A stretch of 64,000 bases of DNA from an uncultured Clostridia bacterium. GTDB lineage: Bacteria > Bacillota > Clostridia > TANB77 > CAG-508. Positions 43,843-53,595 of this stretch are shown piece after piece. The notes under the pieces are model-generated. The model worked only from the letters and a program-made list of their open reading frames with translations, was not told where the DNA came from and did not search any database. Numbering within the stretch: position 1 is the stretch's first letter; each line of letters opens with the position of its first letter. The stretch lies in NCBI GenBank assembly GCA_934119935.1, contig CAKOSX010000005.1, positions 1 through 64,000 of the forward strand, written 5' to 3'. The translations under genes were made by a program, and so were the position numbers.

Positions 43843-46227
43843 ATGTTACAAAAATATTTAAACAAATTAGAATATGATAAAATTGTTGATCTAGTATCAA
43901 ATTACTGTTCAACATATATCGGGCAAAATTTTGCCACAAGCATGCTACCAAGTAATGATTCAGATTTAGTAAAAACAAAACTTTCTGAAACAAATTTGGC
44001 TCTTATTTTACTTTTTAGAAAAGGAGAACCTTCTTTTTCTAACATTACAAATATTGAGGTCTATATAAAAAATCTTGAGAGTTATAATACAATTTCTGCA
44101 AAAGCCTTGCTAGATGTTGCTCATGTATTGCAAACCTCTCGTCTTTTGCATGAATATTTCTTTGCAGACGATTCTTTTGACCTATCTGAATTTAGTTTAC
44201 TAGAAAATTACTTTTCTATGCTTTATTACAACGAAAATATAGAAAAAAATATTTTACGTTCAATAATAGATGAAGATACTATAGCCGATGATGCATCCAA
44301 AACCTTACTATCGTTAAGAAAAAATAAACACAAATTAGAGCAAGATGTTCGTGATAAATTATCTAATTTTATTCACTCTTCGTCATACTCGAAATACATA
44401 ATGGACTCTATTGTAACAATAAGAAACGATAGATTTGTTATTCCGGTAAAAGAAGAATTTAAAGATAATATTTCTGGTGCAATCCTGGATGTTTCTGCAA
44501 GTGGCTCTACCGTTTATATTGAACCATCAGCTATATTCGAGTTAAATAATAAAATCAATGTAATTAAAGCCGAAGAAGCTATAGAAATAGAAAAAATTCT
44601 GAAAAATCTTTCTTTGTCTTTGTTTCCAATTGCAGACAAATTAAGAGTTGCATTAGAAGCAATAGGTCAAATTGACTTTATATTTGCAAGGGCAAAATAT
44701 TCGAGGAAAATCGATGGAATACTTCCACAGATATCCGATAAGAAAGAAATACATCTATTAGGTGCCAGACATCCACTTATCAATCCAGATGTTGTAGTTC
44801 CAGTTGATATATCTATAGGAGATAAATATACTTCTTTATTAATTACAGGTCCAAATACCGGCGGAAAAACCGTATCTTTAAAGACTGTTGGGCTATTTTG
44901 CCTTATGGCTTGTAGCGGTATTTTGATTCCAGCAAAAGAAAATAGCAGTGTATTTGTTTTTGATAACATTTTTGCCGATATAGGCGATGAGCAGAGCATT
45001 CAAGAATCTTTAAGTACTTTTTCTGCACACATGTTAAATATTATCGAAATTTTACATGACGCAACTTCTAACAGTCTCGTACTGGTTGATGAACTAGGCT
45101 CTGGAACTGATCCCTTAGAAGGTGCAAGCCTTGCAATAAGCATTCTTGAGTATTTTCATAATTTAGGAACACTTACTATATGTACAACTCACTACCCAGA
45201 GTTAAAGCAATATGCATTAACTCACGACAGCTTTGAAAACGCAAGTTCAGACTTTGATGTTGAAAATCTACGCCCTACATACAGATTGTTAATCGGTATT
45301 CCAGGCAAAAGCAATGCTTTTGCAATAAGCAAAAAACTTGGACTTCCAGAGGACATATTAAACAGGGCCAAATCATTTCAAAAAGAAGATGATATCAGCA
45401 TTGAAACACTTCTGAAAAATATTTACGATGATAAGCTTGCAATAGAAAAAGAAAAGGAAAAAATAGAAAAGAATTCTAATCAAATAGAGCTTTTGAGAAA
45501 ATCATTAGAACGAGATAATACCAAATTATCTCAAGAGGCAGAAAATATAGTTTCTGACGCTAAGCAAAAGGCTCGTGAGATTTTGTTAGATGCAAAAGAC
45601 GAAGCAAACGATATAATTAAAGAATTGAACAAAAAATCTATTACAACAAAGTCGGCCAATGAAATGCGAAATAAGCTAAACAACTCCATAAATTCTTTGG
45701 TAGACGACGTCAATCCCGTGACAATCAAAGTTCTCTCTCCTTCTGATATATTTGTCGGAGAGGAAGTATTTTGTAATACTTTTAACGCCAAAGGTACAAT
45801 TGTCTCTCTTCCAAATAAATCTAAGGAAGTACGTGTTCAAATTGGAAGCTTAACGACAAATTTAAAAGTAAATACTCTATCTGCTGTTCCAGGTTCGAAT
45901 TCAGTAGTTTCATCGTCTAACGAAGCAGGCACAAAATCTAAAAGAGGCAATATATCTTTTTCAAAAAACTTTAAAGCTAAAAATGTAGCCTCAGAAATAA
46001 ATATTATCGGCTTAAATGTTGATGAAGCAATTCCAATAGTGGATAAATACTTAGATGACTGTTACATGGCGAATTTAGAATCTGCCAGAATCGTTCATGG
46101 CAAAGGCACAGGCAGACTTCGTGAAGGAGTTCACTCATTTTTAAAGAAACATCCTTATGTAAAATCATATAGAATGGGAACTTACGGCGAAGGCGAAATG
46201 GGCGTTACCGTTGTATATTTTAAATAA
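43843..46227 (+). CDS. mutS2: MutS2, ribosome-collision/recombination ATPase
   Basis: 794 residues. Lever/clamp helices, ABC ATPase with Walker A TGPNTGGKT (about 333-342), LVLVDELGSGTDPLEG and ICTTHYPELK, a KOW-like segment (about 630-660) and a C-terminal Smr nuclease domain ending ARIVHGKGTGRLREGV. In B. subtilis MutS2 splits collided ribosomes; it also suppresses homologous recombination in other bacteria. Unusually among its neighbours it is on the plus strand with its own promoter. Confidence 0.96.
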   Translation: MLQKYLNKLEYDKIVDLVSNYCSTYIGQNFATSMLPSNDSDLVKTKLSETNLALILLFRKGEPSFSNITNIEVYIKNLESYNTISAKALLDVAHVLQTSRLLHEYFFADDSFDLSEFSLLENYFSMLYYNENIEKNILRSIIDEDTIADDASKTLLSLRKNKHKLEQDVRDKLSNFIHSSSYSKYIMDSIVTIRNDRFVIPVKEEFKDNISGAILDVSASGSTVYIEPSAIFELNNKINVIKAEEAIEIEKILKNLSLSLFPIADKLRVALEAIGQIDFIFARAKYSRKIDGILPQISDKKEIHLLGARHPLINPDVVVPVDISIGDKYTSLLITGPNTGGKTVSLKTVGLFCLMACSGILIPAKENSSVFVFDNIFADIGDEQSIQESLSTFSAHMLNIIEILHDATSNSLVLVDELGSGTDPLEGASLAISILEYFHNLGTLTICTTHYPELKQYALTHDSFENASSDFDVENLRPTYRLLIGIPGKSNAFAISKKLGLPEDILNRAKSFQKEDDISIETLLKNIYDDKLAIEKEKEKIEKNSNQIELLRKSLERDNTKLSQEAENIVSDAKQKAREILLDAKDEANDIIKELNKKSITTKSANEMRNKLNNSINSLVDDVNPVTIKVLSPSDIFVGEEVFCNTFNAKGTIVSLPNKSKEVRVQIGSLTTNLKVNTLSAVPGSNSVVSSSNEAGTKSKRGNISFSKNFKAKNVASEINIIGLNVDEAIPIVDKYLDDCYMANLESARIVHGKGTGRLREGVHSFLKKHPYVKSYRMGTYGEGEMGVTVVYFK

Positions 46228-46231
46228 TTAT

Positions 46232-46277
46232 AAAAAAATGTTTTTAGAAAGCTTTCACTTACTAAAAACATTTTTAT
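46232..46277. terminator. Bidirectional terminator
   Basis: AAAAATGTTTTTAG/CTAAAAACATTTTT stem with an inner AAAGCTTT, between convergent mutS2 and the 46289 gene. Confidence 0.85.
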
Positions 46278-46288
46278 TTATATTAAAT

Positions 46289-46813
46289 TTATTTTGATAC
46301 AGAATAACTGTAGGCATTTGCTAAATCAATAGTCGCAGCAGTTTCAAATGTTGTTGTTTCACCAGCAGGAACTTCATCAACATATATTCCAACAGCAAGT
46401 ACTTCAATACCAGAATCATCTTTTAATGAAATAGTTAATATTTCGTCTCCGAGAGTAGCTCTTCCAGTATTTTTTATAGTTCCAGAAATCATAGTGTTGT
46501 TATCCTTGCTTGTTATTTGTATTCCTTCAACCTCTAAGTCTCTTTCGCCATCAACGGTAACTGTTTCTTTCATTTTTTCACTTGTGTTTACTCTGTTACC
46601 ATTTTCATCATGTGTTATATATTTTTCTTCTCCATATAATACTTCTGTGTAAACCTCTTGGTATATCTCGTCCTCAGTTAATACTGAGTCTTCCAATGCT
46701 ACTTTCGTCTTTACCTCTTTATCATTCTTTTTTATTATTAACAATGTAGAAAACACAATTAATAGAATGACTAATACAGCTATAATTACATATTTAACTC
46801 TCTCTTTTTTCAT
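46289..46813 (-). CDS. Membrane-anchored FxLYD-like protein
   Basis: 174 residues from ATG 46813 (AGGGGA upstream; ATG 46828 also in frame). One N-terminal membrane helix, a charged linker and a C-terminal beta-sandwich segment (VEGIQITSKDNNTMISGTIK, ISLKDDSGIEV, VPAGETTTFET) resembling FxLYD domains, which form extracellular binding modules. Specific function unknown. Confidence 0.6.
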   Translation of the reverse strand: MKKERVKYVIIAVLVILLIVFSTLLIIKKNDKEVKTKVALEDSVLTEDEIYQEVYTEVLYGEEKYITHDENGNRVNTSEKMKETVTVDGERDLEVEGIQITSKDNNTMISGTIKNTGRATLGDEILTISLKDDSGIEVLAVGIYVDEVPAGETTTFETAATIDLANAYSYSVSK

Positions 46814-46978
46814 AGGTTCCCCTTTCATATATTTAAAATTAATATTTACACTTCAATTAAAGCATTAATAAAAATATATGTCAATATTTTATATGAATTT
46901 TATTTTTCTTGTTACATGTCTATCATAAGACTTCCTTATATATATTTTATTTGCACTCTTTTTCAGTTTAGAAATTAT

Positions 46979-47983
46979 TTAATTGTACAATTTTTCCTCC
47001 GTCCCCAAAATGTACCCTACATCAATCTTATTTCCTCTTAGAAAATCAGAAATTGCCATTCTCTTTGAGTTTTCTCCTTGTATTTCAAGCACTTGTAGTA
47101 TTCCTTCATTCGCCTTTATGTATAAGCCCTTTTTTTCGTCTGAAAACAATACGGTCCCGGCTTGCATTTTGTTTAAATGGTATTTGTATTCTTCTAATTC
47201 TTGAAATTTTTCTAATAATTCATTTTCTGTTAATGTTTGTACTTTCCAGAATTTTATCTTTTTGCCGTCTAGAAATGTGTATGCTCCCATTATTGGATTT
47301 AGTCCTCTTACGAGATTTTTTATCTCTTGAGCAGTCTTGTTTTCCCAGTCTATTTTTGCCATTTCTTTAGATAGCATTGGAGCCATAGTTCCTACTTCTG
47401 GTTGTTTAGTTCTTGTGGCAGTTCCATTCTCAATTTCTTTTACTGTTTTTATTAATAGATTTGCCCCTATCATTTTTAATCTATCCCACAATTCACCAGT
47501 AGTTTCATCTTCTCCTATTTCGACTTCTTCTTTTAATATCATGTCTCCAGTATCCATTCCAGCATTCATAAACATAGTGGTTACACCTGTTTTCTTATCT
47601 CCGTTTAGTACAGCCCACTGGATTGGTGCAGCGCCTCTATATTCTGGCAATAAAGATCCATGAACGTTTACACATCCATATTTTGGAATATCTAATAATT
47701 CCTGTGGCAAGATTTTTCCATAAGCCACAACACAAATTAAATCTGGATTTAATTTCTTTACCTCCTCCAAAAATTCTGGATTATTTCTAACTTTTACAGG
47801 TTGATAAACTTGCAATTTTTTCTCTATTGCATATTCTTTTACAGGAGAAGCTACCATCTTCATTCCTCTTCCTTTTGGTTTATCTACATTTGTAACAACC
47901 CCAATTATATCATATTTTGCTTCATATAATGCTTTAAGCGACTCTAACGCAAAATCCGGTGTTCCCATAAATAAAATTCTCAT
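46979..47983 (-). CDS. fmt: Methionyl-tRNA formyltransferase
   Basis: 334 residues. Formyl-THF-binding fold with NVHGSLLPEYRGAAPIQWA and MDTGDM motifs; C-terminal OB domain. It formylates initiator Met-tRNA using the 10-formyl-THF made by Fhs (37714). Its last codons come from a 31-bp repeat (46985-47015): the protein ends DVG-YILGTEEKLYN, and taking the repeat out would give DVGIK followed by TAA, a normal Fmt end. Next upstream gene is def. Confidence 0.96.
   Translation of the reverse strand: MRILFMGTPDFALESLKALYEAKYDIIGVVTNVDKPKGRGMKMVASPVKEYAIEKKLQVYQPVKVRNNPEFLEEVKKLNPDLICVVAYGKILPQELLDIPKYGCVNVHGSLLPEYRGAAPIQWAVLNGDKKTGVTTMFMNAGMDTGDMILKEEVEIGEDETTGELWDRLKMIGANLLIKTVKEIENGTATRTKQPEVGTMAPMLSKEMAKIDWENKTAQEIKNLVRGLNPIMGAYTFLDGKKIKFWKVQTLTENELLEKFQELEEYKYHLNKMQAGTVLFSDEKKGLYIKANEGILQVLEIQGENSKRMAISDFLRGNKIDVGYILGTEEKLYN
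46985..47015 (-). repeat. 31-bp GTAC-ended repeat forming the fmt 3' end
   Basis: Same unit as in spoIID, with GGGGACGGAG and GTAC ends. It encodes the terminal YILGTEEKLY in the same phase that gives LYSLGTEKKLY in the spoIID copy. Confidence 0.9.
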
Positions 47984-48115
47984 ACTCTATTTTTCCTTTC
48001 ATAACATTCTGATTTTTTGTTTTCCAAATATTTTTGAGTAAAATTTACACTTTCATTAAACAAAATAGTATTTTCTAAAATTTATCATAATCAAAATTAA
48101 CTTTTTAATTATTAA

Positions 48116-48147
48116 GCTACTAACTTGTTTTATACAAAATTAGTAGC
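48116..48147 (-). terminator. Hairpin after def
   Basis: GCTACTAA/TTAGTAGC with a 16-base loop, about 25 bases after the def stop. The T-run is poor, so termination would be weak. Confidence 0.4.
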
Positions 48148-48169
48148 ATTATTCTAGTCAAACTATATT

Positions 48170-48652
48170 CTATTTTTCATCCTCTGGACTAATATATTCT
48201 AAAGTTCCTGGAATCATGTTATCAATAAACAAAACCCCATTTAAATGATCTATTTCATGAGCTAAAGCTTGAGCTAATAAATCTTTTCCAACAATTTTAA
48301 CTTTCTTTCCTTCTTCATTTAAAGCTTCAACAACAACCTCTTTAGGTCTTATTACTTTAGCATACTCGTTTGGAAAGCTTAAGCATCCCTCATCAACTTC
48401 TTGTTCTCCCTTTGCCTTAATAATTTTAGGGTTTACAAGTTTTAGTGGTTCTTCTCCGTCATATAAGTCTATAACTATCACTCTTTTAAGCACACCAACT
48501 TGTGGGCCAGCTAGTCCAACTCCATTATATTTATGCATGGTTTCAACCATATCATCTAACAATTCTCTTATTCTATCATCAACAGTTTCAACCTCTCTTG
48601 AAGTCTTTCTTAGAATTTCATCATTTGATAATCTTATCTCTCTTATTGCCAT
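48170..48652 (-). CDS. def: Peptide deformylase
   Basis: 160 residues with the three motifs of the family: GVGLAGPQVG, EGCLSFP and HEIDHLNG, the last holding the two metal His and catalytic Glu. It removes the formyl group from new proteins. Pairs with fmt, as usual. Confidence 0.96.
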   Translation of the reverse strand: MAIREIRLSNDEILRKTSREVETVDDRIRELLDDMVETMHKYNGVGLAGPQVGVLKRVIVIDLYDGEEPLKLVNPKIIKAKGEQEVDEGCLSFPNEYAKVIRPKEVVVEALNEEGKKVKIVGKDLLAQALAHEIDHLNGVLFIDNMIPGTLEYISPEDEK

Positions 48653-48764
48653 TCTACTTGCTCCTTTCTCTCATTATAAATATTGATACTTCTATATTTC
48701 TTTCCATAGCATTCCATTTTATATTTTATTTTGTACATTTCACTAGTCATATTTCAAACAGCTT

Positions 48765-51026
48765 TTACAACATATTACTTGGATTTACATCTACAACTAT
48801 TCTAGTATCATTTTTTGTATTTTTATTTCCAACATTTTTTACAGTATCGTCTATTGCATTTATTATCGGTTCTCCCACAATACATTTTACTATTATTCTC
48901 CACCTGAATTTATTTTTTATTCTGTCAATTGGAGCTGGAACAGGCTTGTACAATAATATTTGCAATTTTTCCGTTTGTATTTTTGCCTTCAAACTTTCAT
49001 ATATTTTATTCGAAGTTTCTTCCAATTCTTTATACGATTTACTAGAAACTCCAATTAGTATTATATCACAGAAAGGTGGATATCTCAACTGTTTTCTTAG
49101 GTGTATTTCTGTATCATAAAATAATTTGTAATCTTGTTTTTGTGAATATTGAATACAAAATGCATCTGGATTGTAAGTTTGGATTATTACTCTTCCTTTG
49201 TCTTTTCCTCTTCCAGCACGACCGGCAACTTGAGTAAGAGTTTGAAAAGTACGCTCGTGAGCCCTATAATCATCTATATTTAAGCTACTATCAGCAGCAA
49301 TTACTCCAACAAGAGTAACATTTGGAAAATCGTGTCCCTTTACAACCATTTGAGTTCCAATAAGTATATCTATTCCATCTTTTTTGAAGCTATTTAAAAT
49401 ATCTTCGTGTGAATTTTTCTTTGTTACTGTATCTATGTCCATTCTGATTGTTGTAGCATCAGGAAACATTGTTTTTATCTGCTCTTCTAGTTTCTGTGTT
49501 CCAGTTCCGAAATACCTAATATTCTTGCCTCCACATTCTGGGCATACTGTAAGTGCCTTTGTCTCGTAACCACAATAGTGGCACTTTAATTTATTTTCCT
49601 TCAAATGATATGTAAGAGTTATGTCACAGTTCTTGCATTTAGCGGTATATCCACAATCTCTACACATTATGAAAGTAGCAAATCCTCTTCTATTTAAGAA
49701 TAAAATTGTCTGCTTCTTATTTTTTAAATTTTCTTCAATCTCGTCATGTAATTTTTGACTAACCATTGTTTTATTACCACTTGCAAGTTCATGGCGTAAA
49801 TCTACAATTTCTATATCTGGAAGGCTCGCATTATTAGCCCTTTTGGTCAATTCTAACAATTCTTTCTTTCCATTTATAGCATCGTGATATGTTGTCATAT
49901 CTGGAGTAGCACTTCCAAGAACTACTGGTACATTATGCTGTTTTCCTAAGTAACTTGCAATCTCTTTTGCACTGTAGCGAGGACTCATCTCAGACTTATA
50001 TGAATCGTCATGCTCCTCATCAATTATGATTAATCCCAGATTTTGGACTGGTGCAAAAATTGCAGACCTTGCTCCTATTACAATTTTGGCATCTCCACGC
50101 TCAATCTTTTTCCATTGGTCATATCTTTCACCAACTGATAATTTGCTATGTAGAACCGCTATTTTTTCTTCACCAAATCTACTCAAAAATCTATTTACAG
50201 TCTGAGGAGTAAGCGAAATTTCCGGAACTAGCATAATGCTGTCTTTTCCAAGTTTCAACGCCTCTTCTATGAGTCTAATATAAATTTCTGTTTTTCCAGA
50301 ACCAGTAACACCAAATAGCAAAAATTCATCATATTCATCAAATTGCAAAGAGGCATTTATTTTATCAAAAGCATCTTGCTGTTCCGGATTTAACACCAAA
50401 TCCTGACTCTTTTCTATAACTTTATGTATAAATGGATTTCTCTCTACCTCTTTTTCTACAATTTCAATATAACCATTCTTTTCAAGAGTTTTTAAAACAG
50501 CATTCGTTACATCTGCAAACATCTGCAAATCCGTACTTAATATTTCATTTTCAACATTTTCCACTAAAAATTTCAAGGCTCTAATCTGCTTCTCAGATTT
50601 CAACTTTTTACTCTCTATATCTGCCTCAATTTCGTCCGCTTCTTTTGTTAAGTATACAAAATTTTGTGTCTTATCATTTACTCTATTAGACATGACCTTT
50701 GCAGTTGTTCCAGGTGGCAACATTAGCTTCATACAGTCTGAAACATTGCAGAAATATCTATGAGCCATCCACTTTGCAAGCTCAATTTTCTCATCACTTA
50801 AATGCAACTTGCTCTCAATCTGAGCAATACTCTTTAATTTATCTAAATACTCAGAAGTCTCTTTGATTCCAACAATGTATCCTTCTTCAAGCTCCTTCTT
50901 ATTGCCAAAAGGCAGCAAAACTCTAGCTCCCACAATAGCCTGTGCTTCAAGCTCTTCTGGGATAATATAGTCAAATTTTCTATTCAAATTCTTAACATTG
51001 CTGTTTATAATAACTTCTGCTATCAT
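48765..51026 (-). CDS. priA: Primosomal replication helicase PriA
   Basis: 753 residues from ATG 51026 (AAGGAG five bases upstream). N-terminal 3'-DNA-binding domain, helicase with Walker A GVTGSGKTEIY and IIDEEHDDSYK, then the zinc-binding cluster CRDCGYTAKCKNC and CHYCGYE, CPECGG inserted in the second helicase lobe. PriA restarts stalled replication forks. Confidence 0.95.
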   Translation of the reverse strand: MIAEVIINSNVKNLNRKFDYIIPEELEAQAIVGARVLLPFGNKKELEEGYIVGIKETSEYLDKLKSIAQIESKLHLSDEKIELAKWMAHRYFCNVSDCMKLMLPPGTTAKVMSNRVNDKTQNFVYLTKEADEIEADIESKKLKSEKQIRALKFLVENVENEILSTDLQMFADVTNAVLKTLEKNGYIEIVEKEVERNPFIHKVIEKSQDLVLNPEQQDAFDKINASLQFDEYDEFLLFGVTGSGKTEIYIRLIEEALKLGKDSIMLVPEISLTPQTVNRFLSRFGEEKIAVLHSKLSVGERYDQWKKIERGDAKIVIGARSAIFAPVQNLGLIIIDEEHDDSYKSEMSPRYSAKEIASYLGKQHNVPVVLGSATPDMTTYHDAINGKKELLELTKRANNASLPDIEIVDLRHELASGNKTMVSQKLHDEIEENLKNKKQTILFLNRRGFATFIMCRDCGYTAKCKNCDITLTYHLKENKLKCHYCGYETKALTVCPECGGKNIRYFGTGTQKLEEQIKTMFPDATTIRMDIDTVTKKNSHEDILNSFKKDGIDILIGTQMVVKGHDFPNVTLVGVIAADSSLNIDDYRAHERTFQTLTQVAGRAGRGKDKGRVIIQTYNPDAFCIQYSQKQDYKLFYDTEIHLRKQLRYPPFCDIILIGVSSKSYKELEETSNKIYESLKAKIQTEKLQILLYKPVPAPIDRIKNKFRWRIIVKCIVGEPIINAIDDTVKNVGNKNTKNDTRIVVDVNPSNML

Positions 51027-51112
51027 GACTGCTCCTTTTCTTATGGTAAGATTATATAATTTTTTTTGAGGATTCGCAAGATAATTTAGTTTTTTCATTT
51101 AAAGAGTAAGTA

Positions 51113-51145
51113 AAACCCAGGTATATAAACTATATACCTGGGTTT
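51113..51145 (-). terminator. Terminator of the pilin-like gene at 51199
   Basis: AAACCCAGGTATATA/TATATACCTGGGTTT, a perfect 15-bp stem with a three-base loop, about 55 bases after the stop. Confidence 0.85.
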
Positions 51146-51198
51146 ATATAATATATTCAATAATTTTTCATAGTTTTTTATAAATAAATTTAAAATAT

Positions 51199-51729
51199 TT
51201 ATTGTACGTGGTCGATGTAAATTTCTATATACTTTCCTTCTTTATCATATCTAACAAATATATCATATCCATTTGACTTTACATATATTTCATAAAATTC
51301 TCCATTAGTTTCCGTCTCCCTTAACGACCATTGACTACCACCTTTTAAAATTTCTACAGTATTACCGGAATTATCTTGTATTGGTTCTTTAAAATAAACA
51401 TAGCCATCCCTTACTTCCAACTCATCTGTACTATAATCCGTCTGTAAATTATAAACCTTCCCATCTTGCCCATAAAACATAAGTTTATCGCCTTCTATTC
51501 TTACACCATATTGAAAGCTTTGGTCGATAAAATTATCTAGGCTATTTAAGAATTCATTGTCTGATGTTGTTGCATTTGACATAGCATTTCTTGCTTCTTT
51601 TGCTTTAGTTATTATTCCATTGTTTCCTAGTGTCATGTTTATACTAATTCCTGCAAGAATTAATAATACGACTATTGTTACCACAAGTGCAATTAATGTA
51701 ATACCATTCTTCCCCTTTTGTATTTTCAT
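51199..51729 (-). CDS. Pilin-like protein with prepilin leader
   Basis: 176 residues. KIQKGKNG|ITLIALVVTIVVLLIL is a prepilin-type leader and helix very like that of the 10696 protein, again with Ile-Thr after the cleavage Gly. The small C-terminal domain is rich in Tyr and beta strands (FYGQDGKVYNLQ, EIYVKSNGYDIFVRYD). Likely cleaved by the prepilin peptidase at 35668. Single-gene unit. Confidence 0.75.
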   Translation of the reverse strand: MKIQKGKNGITLIALVVTIVVLLILAGISINMTLGNNGIITKAKEARNAMSNATTSDNEFLNSLDNFIDQSFQYGVRIEGDKLMFYGQDGKVYNLQTDYSTDELEVRDGYVYFKEPIQDNSGNTVEILKGGSQWSLRETETNGEFYEIYVKSNGYDIFVRYDKEGKYIEIYIDHVQ

Positions 51730-51842
51730 ATTTTTCTCCTTCCGTTCAATTTTACTTCATATTATCATAGCAAAAAACTTTTTTCAACATTTTCTCAAAA
51801 AAAAGAATGGAACATTTCTTCCATTCCTTACATTTTCTATTT

Positions 51843-52418
51843 TTAAAATTCTACATTTTTAACTTTGCTTTCGCTATCAATTATTGCAGTTATTATTTGT
51901 ATTGTTTTTTCTAAGTCATTATTTTTCAACACATAATCATATACACCAATTTTAGATTCTTCATAATCGAATCTATTTAGACGTAATGTTATTTCCTTTG
52001 GATCTGCATCTGGTGTTCTTTCTAATAATCTTCTATGCAATTCTTCTTTTGGAACACGTAGAAATATAGTAACTATTTTTGTGTCTTTTCCTAATAATTT
52101 TACTAGATTCTCTGTTCCATTTACATCGATATCTTTTACTATTATTTTTCCACTTTTTAATCGTTCATTTAACAAATGTTTTGATGTGCCATAATAGTGA
52201 TTATGGTGTACGTCATACTCGTACAAATCACCATTTTTTATTAGTTCTTCAAATTCTTGTGTAGAAATAAAATTATATATTTCTCCGTTTACTTCTCCTT
52301 CTCTTGGTTCTCTATCTGTATAGGATGGTAAAGATGTGATATTAGAATTTCTTTTTATTAATTCTCTCTTTATAGTGTCTTTACCCGCACCAGAAACACC
52401 TGATAATAATACTAGCAT
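51843..52418 (-). CDS. gmk: Guanylate kinase
   Basis: 191 residues with P-loop LSGVSGAGKDTIKREL, GMP-binding SYTDREPREGEVNG and lid region LERTPDADPKEI. It makes GDP from GMP. Overlaps rpoZ by 7 bases, the usual gmk-rpoZ order (rpoZ upstream here). Confidence 0.95.
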   Translation of the reverse strand: MLVLLSGVSGAGKDTIKRELIKRNSNITSLPSYTDREPREGEVNGEIYNFISTQEFEELIKNGDLYEYDVHHNHYYGTSKHLLNERLKSGKIIVKDIDVNGTENLVKLLGKDTKIVTIFLRVPKEELHRRLLERTPDADPKEITLRLNRFDYEESKIGVYDYVLKNNDLEKTIQIITAIIDSESKVKNVEF

Positions 52419-52600
52419 ACTTTCACCTTTCCAGCTTCAATCTCATCTGCTGCTATAGAATCTGGAGCAACATCGTCTGTTTTTACTAGTGGCTCTGCTC
52501 CTTGTGCAATTTGTCTTGCTCTTTTTGATGTTGCAATTACTAACTCGTATCTGTTATCTACTTTTTCTAGTAATTCAGCAACACTTGGTTTTATCATCAT
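52412..52600 (-). CDS. rpoZ: RNA polymerase omega subunit
   Basis: 62 residues from ATG 52600, fixed by AAGGT about nine bases upstream and by the family length. MIKPSVAELLEKVDNRYELV and ATSKRARQIAQG are omega signatures. It stabilises beta-prime. Confidence 0.93.
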   Translation of the reverse strand: MMIKPSVAELLEKVDNRYELVIATSKRARQIAQGAEPLVKTDDVAPDSIAADEIEAGKVKVC

Positions 52601-52705
52601 AATACAATTACCTTCTTTCCAATTTTCTACTATTATAACACGTTTCAGTGAATTTGTCACTTAAAAAACTTAATTTTCTATTATTATGTTTAGTTCAAGC
52701 TCATT

Positions 52706-53578
52706 TTATTCTATGTTCTGAACTTGTTCTCTTATATCTTCTAATTCCACCTTTAGGTCTATTACATCCTTTGTTATTTCTCCGCTTCCTGCTTTTGAGC
52801 CTATCGTATTAGTCTCTCTGTTCATTTCTTGGATCATAAAATCTAACTTCTTGCCGACTGGACCGTCACTATTGGCTAACTCTTTAAATTGAACTATGTG
52901 ACTGTTCAAACGGGTTAGCTCTTCTTCGATTGATGTTTTATCTGCATATATTACCGCTTCTTGTGCAATTCTATCTTCATCCACAACATCTATTTTTAGT
53001 ATTTCCTTTACTCTTTTTTCTAGCTTATTCACATATTCCTCAACTATTCCTTTTGAATTTTGAGTTATTTCGTCAACTAACTTTTGAACTCTTTCAATTC
53101 TTACTAATAAATCCTGTTTTATATTTTCTCCTTCATTTCTTCTCATTTCAATTAAATTTTCTATTGCCATATTTAAACATTGCAATAATTCATTTGCTAT
53201 TTCATCATCGTCATCTGAGTCTATAGAATTTAATATATCAGGAAGTTTGGCTATTTCTACCACACTAATATTCTCAGATAAATTATTTTCATCTGCAATT
53301 TCTCTTAATTGTGTAATATATTCTTTAGCAATTTCTTTATTTAGTACAATATTTTTAGACTTGCTACTAAAGTCAAAAAAGCTTATGGAAACATCAATTT
53401 TTCCTCTTGTTATTTTGTTCGCAATTTGCTTTCTAATTTTATCTTCCATAAAACTAAATCTTTTTGGAGCTTTAACTGTTATATCACTGTATTTATTGTT
53501 TACAGTCTTTATTTCTATTACGTAATTTCTACCATTACTTTCTAAAGTAGCTCTGCCAAAGCCTGTCATACTTTTCAC
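52706..53578 (-). CDS. YicC-family endoribonuclease
   Basis: 290 residues, full length. MKSMTGFGRA at the start and the C-terminal MIQEMNRETNTIGSKAGS are family hallmarks; the last Glu/Arg-rich segment carries the active site in recent structures of the family. Upstream of rpoZ-gmk, as in many Gram-positives. Confidence 0.93.
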   Translation of the reverse strand: MKSMTGFGRATLESNGRNYVIEIKTVNNKYSDITVKAPKRFSFMEDKIRKQIANKITRGKIDVSISFFDFSSKSKNIVLNKEIAKEYITQLREIADENNLSENISVVEIAKLPDILNSIDSDDDDEIANELLQCLNMAIENLIEMRRNEGENIKQDLLVRIERVQKLVDEITQNSKGIVEEYVNKLEKRVKEILKIDVVDEDRIAQEAVIYADKTSIEEELTRLNSHIVQFKELANSDGPVGKKLDFMIQEMNRETNTIGSKAGSGEITKDVIDLKVELEDIREQVQNIE

Positions 53579-53595
53579 TTTCTATCTCCCCTTTA

